This document shows, one piece after another, positions 1-12,660 of a DNA stretch of 64,000 bases. Source of the stretch: Paraspadella gotoi (lineage: Eukaryota > Chaetognatha). The DNA lies in assembly GCA_051294375.1 (NCBI GenBank), contig CM119263.1, positions 14,680,421 through 14,744,420 on the forward strand, written 5' to 3'. How positions within the stretch are numbered: position 1 is the first letter of the stretch; each line of letters starts with the position of its first letter. Position numbers and translations under genes: made by a program. The notes beneath the pieces are model-generated. The model saw only the letters and a list, made by a program, of their open reading frames with translations. It was not told where the DNA came from and ran no database searches.

Positions 1-815
1 TAAACCAGTTTTAACCTCTATAGCAGGCTTTCTCAGTGTACGGCGATTGTGGGTTACGGAGAAGAGCGGGAGTTTAACCTGGATGTCTCTCTATACAAGA
101 CTTTCTCAGATGTAGGCACATTGGTAGGTCTGGAGAAGAGCGGGAGTTTAACACTGAAAGGTCCTCTCTATAACAAGATTTCTCAGTGGTAGGCGATTGG
201 TGGGTCGCGTAGAAGAGTAGGAGTTTAACCTGGAGGTCCTCTGCTATACAAGCTTCTCAGTGAGACGATTGGTTGGCTCTGAGAGAAGAGCGGGAGTTTA
301 AACGCTGGGAGGTCTCTCTATACAAGCTTTCTCAGTGTGGACTAATTGGTGGGTCCGGAGAAGGAAGTGGGAGTTTAACCGCGGAGGTTCTCTCTATACA
401 CAGCTTTGCTGAGTGTAGGCGTAATTGGTGGGTCTGGAAAAGAGCGGGAGGTTTAACCTGGAGGTCTTCTAATACAAGCTTTCCTCAGGTGTAGGCCAGA
501 TTGGTGGGTCTGGAAGAAGAGCGGGGAGTTTAAAAACCTGAAAGGTCTTCTTTATACAAGCTTTCTCAGTGTAAGAGCGATTTAGTAGAGTCGCGGAGAA
601 GAGTGGGAGTGTAAACCTGGAGGTGCTTCTAATAGCAAGCTTTCTCACAGTGTATGGCGATTAGTGGGGTCGCGGAGAAGAGCGGGAGTTTAACCTCGGA
701 GGTCTCTCTATACTAGCTTTCTCAGTGTAGAGCTATTGGTGGGTCGGAGAAGAGCGGGTGTTTAACCCTGGAGGTCTCTCTATACACAAGTTATACGAAG
801 CTTTTCTCGTGGGGG
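1..815. repeat. 71-bp tandem satellite, error-rich copy
   Basis: About 11 head-to-tail copies of a unit that contains GCGATTGGTGGGTC, AGAGCGGGAGTTTAACC and CAAGCTTTCTCAGTG. Compared with the clean array at 5257-6014, almost every unit carries random one-base insertions, which looks like uncorrected long-read sequence. The array may extend left of the window. It codes for nothing credible: the unit length is not a multiple of three. Confidence 0.85.
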
Positions 816-1079
816 AGGGGGAAGGGAGGTCATAAAACAGGTGGGATGTTTGCAAAGGATAAAATCCGGCGAGGAGGGAGAAGAGAGAGAGAGAGAATTA
901 ATAAGTCTTAAAAATAGTAACTACTTTTTGTCGAATAAGCCCTCGGGGTTTGGTTTTAAAATGAAACCCGGGATAAACTTTCGTAATAAATAAATTTTTA
1001 AATGATACGGCTAGGCCTACGGGAGAGGGATCTTGAAATGAAGTTCGTGATAATACTATTTAAATAAAATAAAAATTAG

Positions 1080-2110
1080 GAGATTATGCTAGGTTTTAAC
1101 ATTGTTATCATTTCGTGACTCATTTTAAAAATTAAACACGATTTTGTCGCGTTCGATTCGGAGAAATCTGAATAGAGACGACGACGCGAGATCGTCATGA
1201 TGCTGAAGATTTTTTGACTTAAAATGGATTCGAATTCTTCGTTCCGAATTGAAACGAAAATTGAATTCGGTACGCATCCGACAGGTCGACGCGTATTTTC
1301 GGCGTTGGCGTAATGTCGCCGTTCTCTTCCGAAGGGAATAGGCCGACGAAAAGAGGGCGATGGGAGCAAAAATGGCGGTGTGGTCGTGGGAGGCGTCTGG
1401 GGGAACACTCGTCGGTGAAACTTTCTTTCGCCTTGGATGGGTTGTGAACGTTGTCGGCTGCGGAGTGGTGGGATGAGACATCGCGGCTGTGCCGGCGGTG
1501 GTAAGCCGCGGCGGGCGCTGGCGGCGGTGCTGGCGGCACTCGTCATGCGAATCAAACATCGAATGACTGATGCGCCATCGGGATTCACCCAGCGCTTCAT
1601 CGTCTCTTCCCGGGGAGGGAGGGGTCGAAAGGGACAAGGAATAAAAGAGAAAGAGGGGGGAAAGAATATTAGGGAAAGGAAATAAGGAAAAGAGAAGAAA
1701 GAAAGGCGGGTGAGATTCTAAGAAAATAGATACATGATTGCTAAAAGAGGATTTGATGGGAACATTTCTGACTGAAAAAGTAAATGTAGAAAATGTGAGT
1801 AGAATAATAGAAAGAGAATAAGATGAAAGAATTGAAAAATGTTGTAAAAGAAATAAAAGAAAGAAAGAAAGAAAGTAAATAAATTAATAAATAAATAGAT
1901 TAAATAAATAAATAAAAAGAGACAATATATAAAATATAATAAAAATGAGACATGAAGAAAGTTTCTTATTGAAAATAATGAAAATAGTAAGTAGGAAAAT
2001 ACATAAATGATAAATAGAAAAAGTAAAAAAAAGAGAATTGTGGAACGAGAAAGGAAAGGAAGAAGGACTTTGCAATCAAACCCCTTCTCTCCCATTTCCA
2101 GCGAGAATCA
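1080..2110. other. no convincing gene; CpG-rich then A/T-rich stretch
   Basis: 1140-1640 is CpG-rich with several overlapping open frames on both strands, none with a recognisable protein. 1640-2060 is A-rich low-complexity sequence (AAAGAAAG, AAATAAAT). The second copy is at 6459-7010. Confidence 0.5.
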
Positions 2111-2289
2111 CATTCCGTGAAAACTCTCACGCTCGTTCGCTCGTTTAATGAATCGCGCGACGCAAAAGGCGAAGCGTCGCGAACGAAAGGAGAAAAACAG
2201 AGAAGACGTGAAAATTTTAATGACGACGAAAAAAGAAAGTTTAAAAAAATGGGCGCCGGGTGTGGGAGAAAAATGCCGGGAAAGCGTTG

Positions 2290-2293
2290 GGGG

Positions 2294-2345
<52 letters not shown>

Positions 2346-2348
2346 AGA

Positions 2349-2382
<34 letters not shown>
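2290..2382. repeat. (GA)n microsatellite, followed by (CT)n at 2570-2670
   Basis: An interrupted GA tract is followed 190 bases later by a CT tract. The two together could fold into a hairpin. In the second copy of the block this interval is N (7186-7879). Confidence 0.9.
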
Positions 2383-2383
<1 letters not shown>

Positions 2384-2603
2384 GAGTTGGACGAAAAACA
2401 CGGAGAGAAGAAAGAAATGGAAAGGAGTGTGAGGGAGATACAGAAGAGAGAGAGAGAGAGAAGATTGATTTCGCGCGAGGGATGGAAGAAATAAATAGGG
2501 CCCAAGAAGAAGAAGTATCAAGGTCGTCATCTCTCTCCTCTTCTCCTCTTGCTCATCAACTCACGTCACTCTCCTCTCTCTCTCTCTTCGTCATCTCTCG
2601 GTC

Positions 2604-2640
<37 letters not shown>

Positions 2641-4586
2641 TTCTCTCTCTCTCTCCTCTCTCTTTTCTGCTTCCCCTCCCTCCCTCTCACTCGCCATTAA
2701 AGGATAGAGAAGAGGGAGAATCTGGAAAGAAGGGAGTAGAGAGACAATAATGGGCGTTGCCTTTCGTCCTTGGCTTCGTATTCTCGAAATAATGTGGAGA
2801 CGCGAAGTAACAAGATGCAAACATTCGCTCGTGAGGACGATCGTCGTTCAAGGAGCGAAAAGAGAGAGAGAGAAAGTGATAAAGAGAGACAGAGACAGAG
2901 ACAGAGAAGGAGAAAAAAGCCGCATGGTGGTAGGACGGGGAAATGGATTGGGCTGTCTGAAAGGCGCTTGTGGTCAGAGGGTGAAGTCGAATGGCGGTGA
3001 TGGTGAAGATTGGCAAAAAAGGGCGTTTCCCTGGGTCGCCTCAAAGAACAATAGGCGATAAAGTCGTTGTGGATGGATGCGGAGCTGAGACTAGGGAAGA
3101 AAGGCGGGTTGGTAACGGCTATAAATGGCAAAGCATTTGGTTGGGCTTCGCGCACGAAATATTCGGTTGGGTTTAATTACTTTCAAATACGTGTTGGTTG
3201 AAATTGCGAGTCAAGAGTTTCAACAAAACGAAAAGAATTAAAACAGAGTCCTAAGAAAAATTTTTAGACAATATTAAAAGCTTTTGTCTGTTCTGTCTGT
3301 TCGTGACCGATCATTGAGCATTACATTTTAACGAAACGGAACAACTTTTCAAATCTTCATATAATTTTTTTCCTTTGCAAAGGATGATTGCGCCCCCCCG
3401 AAAAGACGGGAGATCGCGACCTTCCGAAAATGTTTGTGGATAATGATGAAAAAAACCTCGATTCTATTATTCGGGTTCCTGCCGTCGCCTCCGAAACAAG
3501 AAATCAATCTTGAAAAAGACGTTTTACTTCGCTGCCGCGGGCGAATAAGATGGCGCGGAGGGTATGAAAAGAAAAAGAAGGTTCGGGGAGGCGGAGCACG
3601 GGGCGTGGCGGAGCACGGAATAAACAAAGAAGAAAATATCGGGGAATTTCGATAGCGCGACGAAAAGCGACATCGTTTCTCCGTTTAATATTCGCGTTCG
3701 AACTCCCTTCCCATTCTCCGATTCTCCGCTTCTTCTCCTTTTAATTCCTCAAGACGCGTTTTTACCGTCTTTTTGTTTCGTTCAGAACGCCGGGGCAGAG
3801 GGAGCGGAAGTGTGAGAAGTTGGGGGGATGGGTGAGAGAGTAATGGGGTCGAATGGTCTGCAAGGCAGCTTTGGTGTGCAGCACTGTAGTAGCACATATG
3901 TGTACAGAGTACAGAGTACAGTAAGAAAGGACAGGCCCCCGCGAGCCCATAACTAAGCTTTCTGCTTCATCATGACCTGGGCGAAAAATTCGAACCAACT
4001 TGGCCATGTCGCCCTTGTCCTTGATTAATTTTTTGTTCATAGTCCGAGGCCGAATCTCTCCGTGGAATGCTGTTCTTGTGAGCTTTTCGATTATGGGTCA
4101 ACAGCGCACCCTACGTTGACATTTCGAATTTCGGAGATTAATGAGGTGTATTTTAGACACGAAGGTTTTTGGTGGGACCTCATCGACGGAGAATGCGCAA
4201 AAAGGTTTGACTGGATTTGCGACCGGAGAGCGACCTCTGCTTGGATACCAAAGTTTTGCCGTAGGTTTTCTTCTTGTTTTCGTTGGTGACCGTCAAAGCC
4301 AAGAACGATTGACCCCATTCTTTGACCTTGTTATACCATGGCATTCATAATGTCTTGATAGTAATTTGTCTTTCGTATTTTGCCCTTGCTGTTTCGTGCG
4401 TTGGCGTAGAACTTTTGCAGCCGAGTCGGCTTAGCAGCGCCTTACTTTCAGCGTTCAGCATCCGGTAATTCGATTCTCGTATATGTCGAGAGGAGTGCGC
4501 TGTGCGCGCTGACACATTGAAATTACTTACGGAGTGAAGCGAGAGATGGAGTGAGGTAAAGAGGCGAGTAAAGGGTAAAGTGGAAT

Positions 4587-4618
<32 letters not shown>

Positions 4619-4630
4619 GAGAGAGAGAGA

Positions 4631-4662
<32 letters not shown>

Positions 4663-4682
4663 AAAGAGAGAGAGAGACACTA

Positions 4683-4829
4683 GGAAAGCTTCAACAGGAG
4701 AAGCACAACAACATCATAGACCCGGAAAAATTACTGGACGATGAGGTGGACGGTCAAGAAAATGATTATGGATGTAAGCAAAAATATAGAGCAGAATTAG
4801 AAAAAAGGGCAAGAAGAAAAACAGGTTAA
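4683..4829 (+). CDS. possible C-terminal coding fragment, unrecognised
   Basis: Directly after a GA tract one frame reads KLQQEKHNNIIDPEKLLDDE, then VDGQENDYG, then QKYRAELEKRARRKTG and a TAA at 4827-4829. The composition, an acidic stretch followed by a basic helix, looks protein-like. The second copy (about 9778-9912) keeps the same ending and stop but has indels that break the frame. There is no ATG and no clear acceptor, and GA repeats lie directly upstream. The family is not recognised. It may be a terminal exon or chance. Confidence 0.22.
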   Translation, partial: GKLQQEKHNNIIDPEKLLDDEVDGQENDYGCKQKYRAELEKRARRKTG

Positions 4830-5007
4830 TGTTAGAAAGTAAAAAAGGTTTAAAAGGTTAGAAGGTTAACAAGGTTAAAAAGGCTTAAAGTATTAAAAGG
4901 TGTACAAGATTAAATTGAGAGATATTTTGTTTTTTTTAGAGATATGAGAGATTGAATTAGACTGAAATGAATTCAGTTTTTTCTTAAGGAATATTTTTAA
5001 TTTTAAT

Positions 5008-5032
5008 NNNNNNNNNNNNNNNNNNNNNNNNN
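5008..5032. other. 25-N placeholder gap
   Basis: Exactly 25 N. It separates the noisy copy from the clean contig that begins at 5033. Other 25-N gaps are at 13298-13322, 29163-29187, 39679-39703, 46475-46499, 48014-48038 and 53495-53519. Confidence 0.95.
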
Positions 5033-5041
5033 TCTCCGCAG

Positions 5042-5151
5042 AAATACCAAGAGCAGGAAGACGCTCCTCCTCCTCCACCAAATCCTCTCATTGCTGCCGG
5101 AATTCCATCAACGAGTCAAACCAACATCAACATCATTCCGCCGACCACCGG
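5042..5151 (+). CDS. candidate internal exon, proline-rich, unrecognised
   Basis: TCTCCGCAG is a plausible acceptor immediately before 5042, and GG|GTAAAT is a donor after 5151. The 110-base interval is open in all three frames. The most protein-like frame starts KYQEQEDAPPPPPNPLIAAG and ends with a Ser/Thr/Asn/Pro-rich stretch, suggesting a disordered linker. The upstream intron is cut by the 25-N gap and the downstream side runs into the 71-bp satellite, so no partner exon can be assigned. Confidence 0.35.
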
Positions 5152-5256
5152 GTAAATTGGGAAAGGGATTTGACTGCGGGGCTTTCGGGGGAGTCGAAAC
5201 GGGTAATTTGGAAGTGCATGGGGGGGATTTGAATATGGGTATGTGGAGGGGGGATA

Positions 5257-6014
5257 GGCGATTGGTGGGTCCGGAGAAGAGCGGGAGTTTAACCTGGAGG
5301 TCTCTCTATACAAGCTTTCTCAGTGTAGGCGATTGGTGGGTCTGGAGAAGAGCGGGAGTTTAACCAGTTTAACCTCTATACAAGCTTTCTCAGTGTAGGC
5401 GATTGGTGGGTTCGGAGAAGAGCGGGAGTTTAACCTGGATGTCTCTCTATACAAGCTTTCTCAGTGTAGGCAATTGGTAGGTCTGGAGAAGAGCGGGAGT
5501 TTAACCTGAAGGTCTCTCTATACAAGATTTCTCAGTGTAGGCGATTGGTGGGTCCGTAGAAGAGTAGGAGTTTAACCTGGAGGTCTCTCTATACAAGCTT
5601 TCTCAGTGTAGGCGATTGGTGGTCCGGAGAAGAGCGGGAGTTTAACCTGGAGGTCTCTCTATACAAGCTTTCTCAGTGTAGGCGATTGGTGGGTCCGGAG
5701 AAGAGCGGGAGTTTAACCTGGAGGTCTCTCTATACAAGCTTTCTCAGTGTAGGCGATGTGGGTCCGGAGAGAGAGGCGGGAGTTTAACGCTGGAGGTCTC
5801 TCTATACAAGCTTTCTCAGTGTAGGCGATTGGTGGGTCCGGAGAAGAGCGGGAGTTTAACCTGGGAGGTCTCTCTATACAAGCTTTCTCAGTGTAGGCGA
5901 TTGGTGGGTCCGGAGAAGAGCGGGAGTTTAACCTGGAGGTCTCTCTATACAAGCTTTCTCAGTGAGGCGATTGGTGGGTCCGGAGAAAGAGCGGGAGTTT
6001 AACCAAAAACACTG
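5257..6014. repeat. 71-bp tandem satellite, clean array
   Basis: Successive units start 71 bases apart (GGCGATTGG at 5257 and 5328) and are nearly identical, each with a HindIII-type AAGCTT. About ten units are visible before the array enters a 444-N gap at 6015-6458, so the true length is unknown. Confidence 0.92.
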
Positions 6015-9000
6015 NNNNNNNNNNNNNNNNNNNNNNNNNNNNNNNNNNNNNNNNNNNNNNNNNNNNNNNNNNNNNNNNNNNNNNNNNNNNNNNNNNNNNN
6101 NNNNNNNNNNNNNNNNNNNNNNNNNNNNNNNNNNNNNNNNNNNNNNNNNNNNNNNNNNNNNNNNNNNNNNNNNNNNNNNNNNNNNNNNNNNNNNNNNNNN
6201 NNNNNNNNNNNNNNNNNNNNNNNNNNNNNNNNNNNNNNNNNNNNNNNNNNNNNNNNNNNNNNNNNNNNNNNNNNNNNNNNNNNNNNNNNNNNNNNNNNNN
6301 NNNNNNNNNNNNNNNNNNNNNNNNNNNNNNNNNNNNNNNNNNNNNNNNNNNNNNNNNNNNNNNNNNNNNNNNNNNNNNNNNNNNNNNNNNNNNNNNNNNN
6401 NNNNNNNNNNNNNNNNNNNNNNNNNNNNNNNNNNNNNNNNNNNNNNNNNNNNNNNNNNCCGCGGCGGCGCTGGCGGCGGTGCTGGCGGCACTCGTCATCG
6501 GATCAACTCGAATGACTGATCGCCATCGGGATTCACCCGCGCTCTCGTCTCTCCCGGGGAGGGAGGGTCGAAAGGGACAGGATAAAGAGAAGAGGGGGGA
6601 AAGAATATAGGGAAAGGAAATAAGGAAAAGAGAAGAAAGAAAGGCGGGTGAGATTCTAAGAAAATAGGAATACATGATTGCTAAAAGAGGATTTGATGGG
6701 AACCTTTCTGACATGAAAGTAAATGTAGAAAATGTGAGTAGAATAATAGAAAGAAATAAGATGAAAAGAATTGAAAATGTTGTAAAAGAAAATAAAAGAA
6801 AGAAAGAAATAAATAAATAATAAATAAATAATTAAATAAATAAATAAAAAAAGAGACAATATATAAAATATATAAAAATGAGACATGAGAAAAGTTTTTA
6901 TTGAAAATAAATGAAAATAGTAGTAGGAAAATACATAAATGATAATAGAAAAAAGTAAAAAAAGAGAAAATTGTGGAACGAAAGGAAAGGAGAAGGGACT
7001 TTGCAATCAAACCCCCTCTCTCTCATTTCCCAGCGAGAATCAACATTCCGTGAAACTCTCACGCTCTTCGCTCGTTTAATGAATCGCCGACGCAAAAGGC
7101 GAAGCGTCGCGACGAAAGGCGAAAACAGAGAAGACGTGAAAATTTTATGACGACGAAAACGAAAAGTTTAAAAATGGCGCCGGGTNNNNNNNNNNNNNNN
7201 NNNNNNNNNNNNNNNNNNNNNNNNNNNNNNNNNNNNNNNNNNNNNNNNNNNNNNNNNNNNNNNNNNNNNNNNNNNNNNNNNNNNNNNNNNNNNNNNNNNN
7301 NNNNNNNNNNNNNNNNNNNNNNNNNNNNNNNNNNNNNNNNNNNNNNNNNNNNNNNNNNNNNNNNNNNNNNNNNNNNNNNNNNNNNNNNNNNNNNNNNNNN
7401 NNNNNNNNNNNNNNNNNNNNNNNNNNNNNNNNNNNNNNNNNNNNNNNNNNNNNNNNNNNNNNNNNNNNNNNNNNNNNNNNNNNNNNNNNNNNNNNNNNNN
7501 NNNNNNNNNNNNNNNNNNNNNNNNNNNNNNNNNNNNNNNNNNNNNNNNNNNNNNNNNNNNNNNNNNNNNNNNNNNNNNNNNNNNNNNNNNNNNNNNNNNN
7601 NNNNNNNNNNNNNNNNNNNNNNNNNNNNNNNNNNNNNNNNNNNNNNNNNNNNNNNNNNNNNNNNNNNNNNNNNNNNNNNNNNNNNNNNNNNNNNNNNNNN
7701 NNNNNNNNNNNNNNNNNNNNNNNNNNNNNNNNNNNNNNNNNNNNNNNNNNNNNNNNNNNNNNNNNNNNNNNNNNNNNNNNNNNNNNNNNNNNNNNNNNNN
7801 NNNNNNNNNNNNNNNNNNNNNNNNNNNNNNNNNNNNNNNNNNNNNNNNNNNNNNNNNNNNNNNNNNNNNNNNNNNNNNNTCGCCATTAAAGGATAGAGAG
7901 AGGGAGAATCTGGAAAGAGAGGGAGAGAGAGACAATATGGGCGTTGCCTTCGTCCTTGGCTTCGTATTCTCGAATATGTGGAGACGCGAAGTAAACAAGG
8001 CAAACATTCGCTCGTGACGATCGGTCGTCAAGGAGCGAAAGAGAGAGAGAGAAAGTGAAAGAGAGACAGAGACAGAGACAGAGAAGGAGAAAAAAGCCGA
8101 TGGTGGTAGGCGGAATGGATTGGCTGTCTGAAAGGCGCTTGTGGTCAGAGGGTGAAGTCGAATGGCGATGATGGTGAAGATTGGCAAAGGGGCGTTTCCC
8201 TGGGTCGCCTCAAAGAACAATAGGCGATAAAGTCGTTGTGGATGGATCGGAGCTGAGACGAGGAAGAAAAGGCGGTTGGTACGGCTATAAATGGCAAAGC
8301 ATTTGTTGGGCTTCGCGCACGAAATATTCGTTGGGTTTTAATACTTTCAAATACGTGTTGGTTGAAATTGCGAGTCAAGAGTCAACAAAACGAAAGAATT
8401 AAAACAGAGTCCTAAGAAAAATTTTTAGACAATATTAAGCTTTTTGTCTGTCTGTCTGTCGTCCGATCATTGAGCATTACATTTTACGAAACGAACAACT
8501 TTTCAATCTTCATATAAATTTTTTCCTTTAGCAAGGATGAATTCCGCCCCCCCGAAAAGACGGGGAGATCCGACCTTCCGAAAATGTTGTGGATAATGTG
8601 AGAAAAACCTCGATTCTATATTCGGGTTCTCGTCGCCTCCGAAACAAGAATCAATCTTGAAAAAGACGTTTTACTCGCTCCGCGGGCGATAGATGGCGCG
8701 GAGGGTATGAAAGAAAAGAGGGGTTCGGGGAGGCGGAGCACGGGGCGTGGCGGAGACGGAATAACAAAGAAGAAAATATCGGGGAATTTCGAAGCGCGAC
8801 GAAAACGACATCGTTTCTCCGTTTATATTCGCGTTCGAACCTCCCTTCCCATTCTCCGATTCTCCGCTTCTCCTTTTAATTCCTCAAACGCGTTTTTCCG
8901 TCTTTTGTTTCGTTCAGGCGGCAGAGGGAGCGGAAGTGTGAGAAGTTGGGGGGATGGGTGAGAGAGATGGGTCGAATGGTCTGCAGCAGCTTTGGTGTAC

Positions 9001-9221
9001 ACACTGTACAGAGTACAGAGTACAGTAAGAAAGGACAGGCCCGCGCGAGCCTACAGCTTTCTCTTCATCATGACTGGCTAAAAATTCGAACCAACCTTGG
9101 CCATGTCGCTTGTCCTTGATTAATTTTTTGTTCATCCGAGGCGAATCTCCGTGGAATGCTGTCTTGTGAGGCTTTTCGATTATGGGCTCAACGCCCACCT
9201 AGTTGACATTTCGATTTCGGA

Positions 9222-9318
9222 GATTATGAGGTGTTTTTAGACACAAGGTTTGTGGGCCTCTCGNNNNNNNNNNNNNGATTATGAGGTGTTTTTAGACACG
9301 AGGTTTGTGGGCCTCTCG
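9222..9318 (+). repeat. 42-bp gap-flank duplication around a 13-N gap
   Basis: The 42 bases 9222-9263 are repeated at 9277-9318 with one mismatch, separated by 13 N. Two contig ends overlap but were not merged. The corresponding place in the first copy (about 4137) has the sequence only once. Confidence 0.85.
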
Positions 9319-9727
9319 ACCGGAGATGCGCAAAAGGTTTGACTGGATTTGCGATCCGGAGAGCGACCTCCCTTGGATCCAAAGTTTTGCCGTAGGTTTT
9401 CTCTTGTTTCGTTGGTGACGTCAAAGCCAAGACGTTGACATTCTTGGACCTTGTTATACCAATGTATTCATTGTCTTGATAGTATTTGTCTTTCGTATTT
9501 TGCCTGCGACTGTAGCAAGTGTTGCATTCGTGATTGCTGTTCCAGCTGTTTCGTCGTTGGCGGTAGACTTTTGCAGCCGAGTCGGCTGCAGCGCCTTCTT
9601 TCAGCGTTCACATCCGGTATTCGATTCTCGTAATGTCGGAGAGGAGTGCGCTCGTGCGGCGCGACACATTGAAAACACGGAGTGAGAGCGAGAGATGGAG
9701 TGGGTAGAGCGAGTAAAAGGGTAAGTG

Positions 9728-9730
<3 letters not shown>

Positions 9731-9776
<46 letters not shown>
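9731..9776. repeat. (GA)n microsatellite
   Basis: About 23 GA units. A second tract lies at 10204-10247. Confidence 0.95.
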
Positions 9777-9779
<3 letters not shown>

Positions 9780-10020
9780 AAGCTTCAACAGGAGACACAC
9801 ACATCATGACCCGGAAAAATTACTGGACGATGAGGTGGACGTCAAGAAATGATTCCTTGATAAGAAAAATAATAGAGCAGAATTAGAAAAGGGCAAGAAG
9901 AAAACAGGTTAATGTTAAGAAAGTAAAAAGGTTTAAAAGGTTAGAAGGTTACAAGATTAAAATTGAGAATATTTTGTTTTTTTAGAAGATATAGAATTGA
10001 TTAACTGAATTGATTCCGTT

Positions 10021-10197
10021 TTTTCATAGAATTTTTTTAATTTTATTTTTATGAAACCGATAAAAAGACTTAACTTTAAAATCATAAAGTTTGGCCAGAA
10101 TCATGGGAGTCTTTTAAAGTTCAGATGGAGCATGGGGTCTTAAGAGAGAGATTTTCATGTTTGAGGAAGTGAGGGAAAGTGAGAGAGAACGAGAAAT

Positions 10198-10249
<52 letters not shown>

Positions 10250-11590
10250 AAGAACGATGAGAGACAGAAAATGGAAACAGGGCATAAATTAAAAAGCCGA
10301 GGAAGAAAAACAATTAGCCGGAAAGCCGGGATAGCAGCGGACAAAAAGTTGGATGTTAACGAACGACGATAGGAATGAGAGCGGAAGGATTCAAAAGTTT
10401 TTTTAAAAAATGTTGAGAAGAAATGGGAGAAAAAAAGAGAGGGAGATAAATATGCAGTTTTCTCAAAATTAGTCGATGAGGCGTTGCCAAGTTGATGGAG
10501 GAAGTGCAAGTGCAAGTCTCGAAAGAATTAATTAAAATTATTGTACATGATGATATAATGTATCTTTTAACTTAATAATTCTCTCCCTATCAGACCGACG
10601 CGACCGACCGAAAAAAATATTTAAATGAGACGCGTTTTCTCTCGAATAAAAAAAATTGTTATGAAAAGAGACTCTCGTCTGTAAGAATCGGAGGAAAGGA
10701 AGGAAAGGTGAGACTCGGTTAGAGGAGAGAGAAATGGAGGAGACGGAGAAGGAAAGAAATAAAGAGGCGGAAGAAAAGGCAGAGAGAAGGAGAAGTTGGA
10801 AAAACTCGAATGAAGAAATCGTGGAATCTTTCCAGGAGGGAGAAAACAAATTAAAGAAACGGTAATTGATGTTTTCCTCGGAAAAGTGATTCTGCCAGAA
10901 AAACCGGAGGAAAAAAAATCTTTCTCGTCTTTCGTCTCTCTCTCTCCCTCTCTCTCTCAACATATCGGATGAGATTTTATGTCTTTCGTGAGGTTTCTTT
11001 TCTTTTTTTTTTAAATCTGGCGTCATTAACGGAGTAGCTAAAGTATACTACTATTACTTAAACCTTGTAAGAAGAATATAAATGACAGGAAATCATTTTT
11101 TACATTATATATAATATAGTTAAGTATCAATGACGCCTGCTGCTGACTTTTTTAAACGTTTCGTTGCGTTTGAAATTAAGGAAATTTTGTTTTGTTTACA
11201 AAAAATCAAGATGAAAAGAGTTTGACGACGACGACGTCAACGAAAGCAAAACTGTTTATCTCCCGGAAAAATAATTGATGACGGAATAATATTTTCAGAG
11301 GGTTGCGAGTGAAGAATGGAGTTTAAAAGAAGTTTAATAATAAAAGAAAGGTATAAATTTTGTACTAATAAAGTCAGGTAATTATATTTTTTGAAAATTT
11401 TCTCTTGATTTGCAGTTTTGTAAAGAAAAAACAAAATTGTGTAAATGTTGTAGTTAAAAAGTCAGATTGCCTAAACTGAAAAAAAAAAATCAAAACACGG
11501 AACAAAAATGGAGTCACCTCATGAAACTTGATGGATTTCAGTCCTTAGAAGGGAGAGTACCAGTGAAAGTGAACATTAAGAGAGTGAAAA
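10021..11590. other. no convincing gene
   Basis: Unique sequence following the duplicated block. It is moderately AT-rich and purine-rich with a GA tract and A-runs. The open frames are short and consist of Ser/Leu or Arg/Glu repeats made by the microsatellites. Confidence 0.5.
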
Positions 11591-12660
11591 GGGAACCAAG
11601 ATAGCAAGCTAGCGAGCGAAGAAGAAAGAAAGCAAACGAGCGAACAAGCAAGATTGGGTTTGGGAAAGATTTTCCGACGACGACATCTCGGTCAACTCTG
11701 TTCCGTCCATCGAACCGAGAAAGTCAAGTCGTCGTCTTCGTTGACTCGGAGGAGGAAGAAAGTCCACGTCACATTCGGTTGTTGTAACAATAACATAAGA
11801 TCCGGGGCGATATGTTGCGTCGAATTGCGTGAAGCGGTTCGAGATTGCCTCATTCCGAGTCATTCGGGAAGACGGGATGATAAAAGACGACGAACAACGG
11901 AACTCCCAGATGGGCTATCCTAAAATTATAACATAAGAAACGCGATCGTCGTTCAAGCATGCAAAAACAAACGTAAAACAAACACAACTAAAAAAAAAAC
12001 GAGGATCGGCCGCGAAAATTCGCTACGTAGCGACGCGTCTCCGTTTGATTAGTTGACATTTCGATTTCGCAGACCTGATTTGGATTTCTAATACCAGGAT
12101 TAGCGAATGGAGACGCGACCGAGAGGATCTAATCCTTCCCTCGTTACGTCTGGAATCTCGGCTCGATTTCCGGGTCATCGTGACGTTAGCGAAAGCCTCT
12201 CGTAATTTCCTTTGTCTTGTCAACGTTAAATGGTCCGTCGCATTGTGACAATGAGCGCGGCGTCTCTCTGGTACCGGCCTCGATCGCCGCGTAGTTTATC
12301 GCGTATTCCCGATGCTTATCGAAAACGTTGCGCCGTTTCTCGCCATGTTCGCCCGGGCGAAAGGCTCGGGGAATCCAACCGCGGGAGGCCCGGGGAGGGG
12401 GTTATTCAGCGGGAGAGGCGATGCGTCGAAGCCGGATGGCGGGGTCGTTTCCGTCGCCGAGGCGCTCGGGAAATATTCGTCGTTAATGGCGCTCGTTGGA
12501 CCGAGAGAACATCGCCAATCGGACCGGAGTCGGCGCCGTTTCATGGCCCCGTTCGCGGTTTATGACGGCGAAGGTAGTTGCGGCGTTTATCGCGGGGACC
12601 GCGCGGGGGTAACTGCCGCGATTGTGTTTACGATCGTAACCGTTGACTGAGGGCGACTAT
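11590..12660. promoter_or_regulatory. CpG-rich block, possible promoter or 5' end
   Basis: CpG dinucleotides are dense here (CGACGACGACG, GATCGCCGCG, CCGCGGGAGG), in contrast with AT-rich flanks. Several 80-110 codon frames overlap on both strands, as expected for GC-rich sequence, and none resembles a known protein. TTTCGATTTCGCAG near 12070 is a plausible acceptor. I cannot tell a promoter island from an unrecognised exon. Confidence 0.3.

Larger units (their letters stand above)
1..5007 (+). repeat. first (noisy) copy of a duplicated ~5 kb block
   Basis: Collinear with 5361-10020 from the satellite through to AT-rich sequence just before a 25-N gap. This copy has no N but many single-base insertions. 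It contains the sequence hidden by N in the other copy: about 815-1500 corresponds to the gap 6015-6458, and about 2266-2692 to the gap 7186-7879. Two haplotypes or a real tandem duplication are possible, but the one-sided error pattern favours a gap-filling read inserted beside the contig. Confidence 0.8.
5361..10020 (+). repeat. second (clean, gapped) copy of the ~5 kb block
   Basis: Aligns collinearly with 1-5007 and carries gaps at 6015-6458, 7186-7879 and 9264-9276. Its unit sequences are more uniform than those of the first copy, so it is the better consensus. Landmarks shared by both copies are the CpG-rich segment (6459), the AAAT-rich segment (6780), a segment around 8900-9060 with short GTACAGA repeats, and the GA tract (9731). 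Confidence 0.8.

Noticed and set aside
1966-2700. Long Ser/Leu and Arg/Glu open frames around GA/CT tracts (here and throughout)
   Set aside because: Dinucleotide repeats never produce stops. These frames have no non-repeat protein content.
5713-5952. Repeating peptide CIERPPRLNSRSSPDPP
   Set aside because: It is the translation of the 71-bp satellite, whose period is not a multiple of three. The repeat is in frame only by indels.
9222-9680. Possible membrane protein (VFIVLIVFVFRILPATVA) in the second copy of the 5-kb block
   Set aside because: The first copy lacks a 39-base part of it, stops interrupt the joined frame, and several other frames are equally open.
12230-12650. 112-codon frame in the CpG-rich block
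   Set aside because: GC-rich sequence leaves frames open on both strands. No motif or splice structure supports a protein.
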